This document shows positions 60,959 to 64,000 of a stretch of 64,000 bases of DNA, piece by piece. The translations under genes were made by a program, and so were the position numbers. A model generated the notes under the pieces. That model saw nothing but the letters and a program-made list of their open reading frames with translations, ran no database searches and had not been told where the DNA came from. The DNA is taken from the NCBI GenBank assembly GCA_017472605.1, contig JAFUPV010000024.1, positions 1 through 64,000 of the forward strand, in the 5' to 3' direction. How positions within the stretch are numbered: position 1 is the stretch's first letter; each line of letters starts with the position of its first letter. The DNA comes from Lachnospiraceae bacterium (lineage in GTDB: Bacteria; Bacillota; Clostridia; Lachnospirales; Lachnospiraceae).

Positions 60959-63900
60959 ATGAAAAAGAAATTGGGCAAGCGGTTCTGGGCTGCCATGCTG
61001 ATCTTCGGCTTAGTGGGTCAGATCGCCTGGGTCGTGGAAAACATGTATTTTAACGTGTTCATCTACAAGATGTTCCGGGCATCCGCGGCGGAAATCTCAC
61101 TGATGGTAAGCGCAAGCTCCGTTGCGGCAACGGTTACTACGATATTAATGGGCGCGCTGTCCGACCGGATCGGAAAGCGGAAGCTGCTGATCTGCGGCGG
61201 CTACATCCTGTGGGGCATTTCCATTTTAAGCTTTGCACTGATCCGTGTGGATGTTCTGACTCCCTTTGCCGGTTCTGCGTCTGCGGCGGCATCAATGGGC
61301 GTCACGCTGGTCATTCTGATGGACTGTGTCATGACCTTTTTCGGTTCCACAGCCAACGATGCCGCCTACAACGCCTGGCTGACGGACCAGGGAAGCGAGT
61401 CGGATCGGGGACGGATTGAAGGCTTTAATTCCATGATGCCGCTTTTGTCCATCCTGGTTGTGTTCGGCGGTTTCATGGGATTTGATCTGGAACAGCCGGA
61501 AAGCTGGACCATAATCTATCTGATTATCGGCGGCGTTGTGCTTGTAATTGGTCTGCTGGGAATCGTTTTGATTGAGGAATCGCCGGTGCTGCAAAAGGGT
61601 GTGATCAGGAAGAAGAAAAAGGCGGATTCGGAGCGCGTGATTGCGGAAAACATAGATACGGAGCGCACAGGTGAGGCTCAGTCTCATGTGAATCCGGAGA
61701 CCTCCTACTGGGCCACTGTTCGATACAGTTTCCGGCTTTCTGTTCTCCGGGAGAATAAGCTTCTCTACGCTGTGCTTGGTGCCTTCGCGCTCTTTGGAAT
61801 TTCAATCCAGACTTACATGCCCTATCTGATTCTCTACTATGAGCAGTCGCTGGGGATGACGGACTATGTGCTGATCATGGCACCGGCAATTGTGCTGGCG
61901 GCGGCGATTACCGCCTGGTACGGTCGTGTTTATGACATGCAGGGCTTCAAAGGCAGTGTAATTCCTTCGGTGGCCATTCTGATGATCGGATATGTGATCC
62001 TGTTTTTTACCAGGACAAAAGTACCGGTATTTATTGGTTCTCTTCTGATGATGACCGGTTACATGACAGGCATGGCAGTGTTCGGAGCTATGATCCGCGA
62101 CCGGATTCCGCAGAACCGCGCCGGTCAGTTCCAGGGAATCCGCATCATCGGCCAGGTACTGATCCCTGGCATCATTGGTCCTGCCATCGGTGCCTTTGTG
62201 CTTCGCGACGCAGAGCAGATTGTCAATCAGGATGGAACCACGTCGTTCCTTCCTCACGAGGGAATCTGGGCAGCCGCCTTTGGAGCAGCGGTTGTTCTCT
62301 GTGCGGCGCTGGTGTTCATTTTTCGCATGGTCCGTCTCGGCCATCATGAGCTTTGGAGTGAGAGCGGAGAGGAGCTGATGGGGGAAGAAATGACCGGGAA
62401 GGAAGGAGACCGCAGTACTGAGCCGGTTTCCTGGAGCGAACATCCCCGCCCGCAGATGAAGCGTGAAAAATGGCAGACGCTGAATGGTGTCTGGAAGCTG
62501 AACGGACAGGATATCCGTGTCCCGTTTCCGCCTCAGTCCCAGCTGTCCGGTTATCAGGGAAAGGTGGGAGCGCAGCTGGAATATGAACGTACCTTTGCTG
62601 TGCCGTCTTCCTTCAACCAGGAACGGATCCTTCTCCATTTCGATGCGGTGGATCAGATTACCGAGATCTGGTTAAACGGTGAGAAGGTTGGCCGTCATGA
62701 AGGCGGATATCTGCCGTTCGCTTTTGATGTGACGGACCGGATTCGAAGGGATCAGGAAAACTGCCTGCTGGTAAAGGTGACGGACCGGCTGTCTCTGGAC
62801 TATCCCTACGGAAAACAGTGTAAACGCCGCGGCGGCATGTGGTACACGCCTGTCAGCGGAATCTGGAAGCCGGTATGGCTGGAAAATGTCCCGGAACGCT
62901 ATATTCAGAACATAAAGATAACACCGAATCTGCGTGGAATTGACCTTACCGTAGAAGGTGTGGAGGAATTGGACGCGGTTGTTTCGCTGGAAAACGGTGA
63001 GACAGTGACCGTGCATTTTGGTCAGGATGGAGCGGGAAGAAGAACCTGCAGCGGAAGGATTGAGCTTGCTGGCCGGATCCTTTCGGATGGCAGCCGCTAT
63101 GAGCCAACGCTCTGGACGCCGGAGACGCCCCATCTGTATCCGATAATAATTACTTCTGGAAGCGACCGCGTGGAGAGCTATTTTGCGCTGCGCACCATCG
63201 GAATCGAAAATCGTGACGGCATTGCCCGTGTCTGCCTCAACGGCGAACCAATTTTCATGCATGGAGTGCTGGATCAGGGCTATTTCTGCGATGGAATTTA
63301 CCTTCCTGCCCGGGAGGAGGAATATGACCGTGATGTGCTTCGAATGAAAGAGCTGGGCTACAACATGCTTCGCAAGCACATCAAAGTCGAGCCGGAAGCG
63401 TTCTACTACGCCTGCGACCGCCTTGGTATGCTGGTGATGCAGGACATGGTCAACAACGGCCCGTACCATTTCATTCAGGAGACTGCGCTTCCAACCTTTG
63501 GATTCAAGAAAAAGAGGGATGACCGCGGAAAACAAAACGACCGGAGACAGCAGATTTTCCTTGCCCACATGGAAGAGACCATTGCGGATCTGTATAACCA
63601 TCCGTCCATTGTTGCATACACGATTTTCAATGAAGGATGGGGACAGTTCCACAGTGACGCCATGTATCGTCGCGCAAAGGAACTGGATCCGACCCGCCTG
63701 GCAGATTCCACTTCCGGCTGGTTTGCCCAGATGGAAAACGATTTTGACAGCGAACACATCTATTTCAAAGTGATCTCGCTGACGCCGGGAAAACGTCCTC
63801 TGTTTGTGACGGAATGCGGCGGATATTCCATGCCGGTGGAGGGACACTGTTACAGTAAATACAATCAGTATGGCTATGGCGCGTGCAAAAACAGCGATGA

Positions 63901-64000
63901 ACTGACCGGACAGATTGAAGCCATGTACCGGCAGATGATTCTGCCGTCGATTTCAGCCGGTGTGTGCGGCTGCATCTATACCCAGCTGAGCGATGTGGAA
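60959..64000 (+). CDS. MFS transporter fused to a GH2 glycoside hydrolase (incomplete at window end)
   Basis: One uninterrupted frame of at least 1014 codons. Residues 1-457 form a 12-TM MFS sugar transporter (GQIAWVVENMYFNVF, GALSDRIGKRK loop, basic central loop near residues 206-245). After a charged linker (about 458-490), a full-length GH2 enzyme begins (EHPRPQ...WQTLNGVWKLNG) with jelly-roll, immunoglobulin-like and TIM-barrel domains. The acid/base is E892 in IFNEGWGQF and the nucleophile E952 in VTECGGYS. The last bases encode CGCIYTQLSDVE, the usual end of the barrel, so about 50-100 residues are missing. With an even number of helices the hydrolase faces the cytoplasm. AGAGG precedes ATG 60959. 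A GGAGAGGAG before in-frame ATG 62378 could also start a free hydrolase. Confidence 0.9.
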   Translation, partial: MKKKLGKRFWAAMLIFGLVGQIAWVVENMYFNVFIYKMFRASAAEISLMVSASSVAATVTTILMGALSDRIGKRKLLICGGYILWGISILSFALIRVDVLTPFAGSASAAASMGVTLVILMDCVMTFFGSTANDAAYNAWLTDQGSESDRGRIEGFNSMMPLLSILVVFGGFMGFDLEQPESWTIIYLIIGGVVLVIGLLGIVLIEESPVLQKGVIRKKKKADSERVIAENIDTERTGEAQSHVNPETSYWATVRYSFRLSVLRENKLLYAVLGAFALFGISIQTYMPYLILYYEQSLGMTDYVLIMAPAIVLAAAITAWYGRVYDMQGFKGSVIPSVAILMIGYVILFFTRTKVPVFIGSLLMMTGYMTGMAVFGAMIRDRIPQNRAGQFQGIRIIGQVLIPGIIGPAIGAFVLRDAEQIVNQDGTTSFLPHEGIWAAAFGAAVVLCAALVFIFRMVRLGHHELWSESGEELMGEEMTGKEGDRSTEPVSWSEHPRPQMKREKWQTLNGVWKLNGQDIRVPFPPQSQLSGYQGKVGAQLEYERTFAVPSSFNQERILLHFDAVDQITEIWLNGEKVGRHEGGYLPFAFDVTDRIRRDQENCLLVKVTDRLSLDYPYGKQCKRRGGMWYTPVSGIWKPVWLENVPERYIQNIKITPNLRGIDLTVEGVEELDAVVSLENGETVTVHFGQDGAGRRTCSGRIELAGRILSDGSRYEPTLWTPETPHLYPIIITSGSDRVESYFALRTIGIENRDGIARVCLNGEPIFMHGVLDQGYFCDGIYLPAREEEYDRDVLRMKELGYNMLRKHIKVEPEAFYYACDRLGMLVMQDMVNNGPYHFIQETALPTFGFKKKRDDRGKQNDRRQQIFLAHMEETIADLYNHPSIVAYTIFNEGWGQFHSDAMYRRAKELDPTRLADSTSGWFAQMENDFDSEHIYFKVISLTPGKRPLFVTECGGYSMPVEGHCYSKYNQYGYGACKNSDELTGQIEAMYRQMILPSISAGVCGCIYTQLSDVE

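Overview
The window (about 50% GC) looks like a chromosomal segment of a gut-type Clostridia, most likely Lachnospiraceae. The reasons are the gene content (IreB-RuvX-DUF1292 trio, RNase J followed by a TrmR/TrhP pair, single-chain glycyl-tRNA synthetase, M16C peptidase, DUF1576, PQ-loop and DUF368 proteins), the strong A/G-rich ribosome binding sites and the consensus sigma-A promoters. I see no rRNA, tRNA, prophage, IS element or CRISPR array. The last gene runs off the right edge. The first 335 bases hold only a terminator, a short repeat and a promoter.

Layout. 336-7291 is a housekeeping run: an rRNA methyltransferase, a D,D-carboxypeptidase with wall-binding repeats, PrmA, RsmE, a cysteine desulfurase and ThiI (the last two form a sulfur relay to tRNA). 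A divergent HPr-like gene without the catalytic histidine follows, then MtaB, the IreB-RuvX-DUF1292 trio, RNase J, TrmR-TrhP (tRNA wobble-uridine hydroxylation and methylation), an M16C peptidase, Era, RecO, a small lipoprotein, GlyS, a CapA-like protein and RlmD. RlmD carries an unusual N-terminal array of 18-residue repeats.

24.4-35 kb is more accessory: a regulator remnant, a LysR/PQ-loop divergent pair, a DUF368 lipid-carrier translocase, a three-gene cytoplasmic glycosidase operon (GH51, GH3 with PA14, GH95), an Spx/ArsC-like protein, a small membrane gene broken by a TGA, and a RelE-type toxin-antitoxin pair. 35.3-43.7 kb holds a 5'-3' exonuclease, a NUDIX hydrolase, a YetA/exo-rhamnogalacturonan-lyase-like protein, an M42 peptidase, a phosphatase abutting an AAA_4 remnant, and DUF1576 behind a structured leader. 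43.9-53.1 kb holds an antiporter, an anchored Ntn acylase, and a tightly overlapping operon (4-TM DUF4405-like protein, two ABC half-exporters, YgbA-like, DUF454) behind a promoter with two TTAG-N6-CTAA palindromes.

53.2-64 kb is a second sugar region: an AraC regulator divergent from a GH2 beta-galactosidase overlapping a GPH symporter, then a MATE transporter with a promoter-terminator leader, a type I toxin-antitoxin locus (30-residue membrane peptide plus antisense RNA), and finally one uninterrupted reading frame in which a 12-TM MFS transporter continues into a GH2 glycoside hydrolase with both catalytic glutamates. This transporter-hydrolase fusion is the most unusual gene here. It contrasts with the separate GH2 + symporter pair a few kilobases upstream.

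Across the window, intergenic DNA carries degenerate tandem repeats. A 45-bp unit family recurs at three clear loci (45.3, 53.2, 59.1 kb) with related copies near 21.2 and 51.7 kb. Separate 11-, 12-, 13-, 43- and 54-bp arrays are also present.
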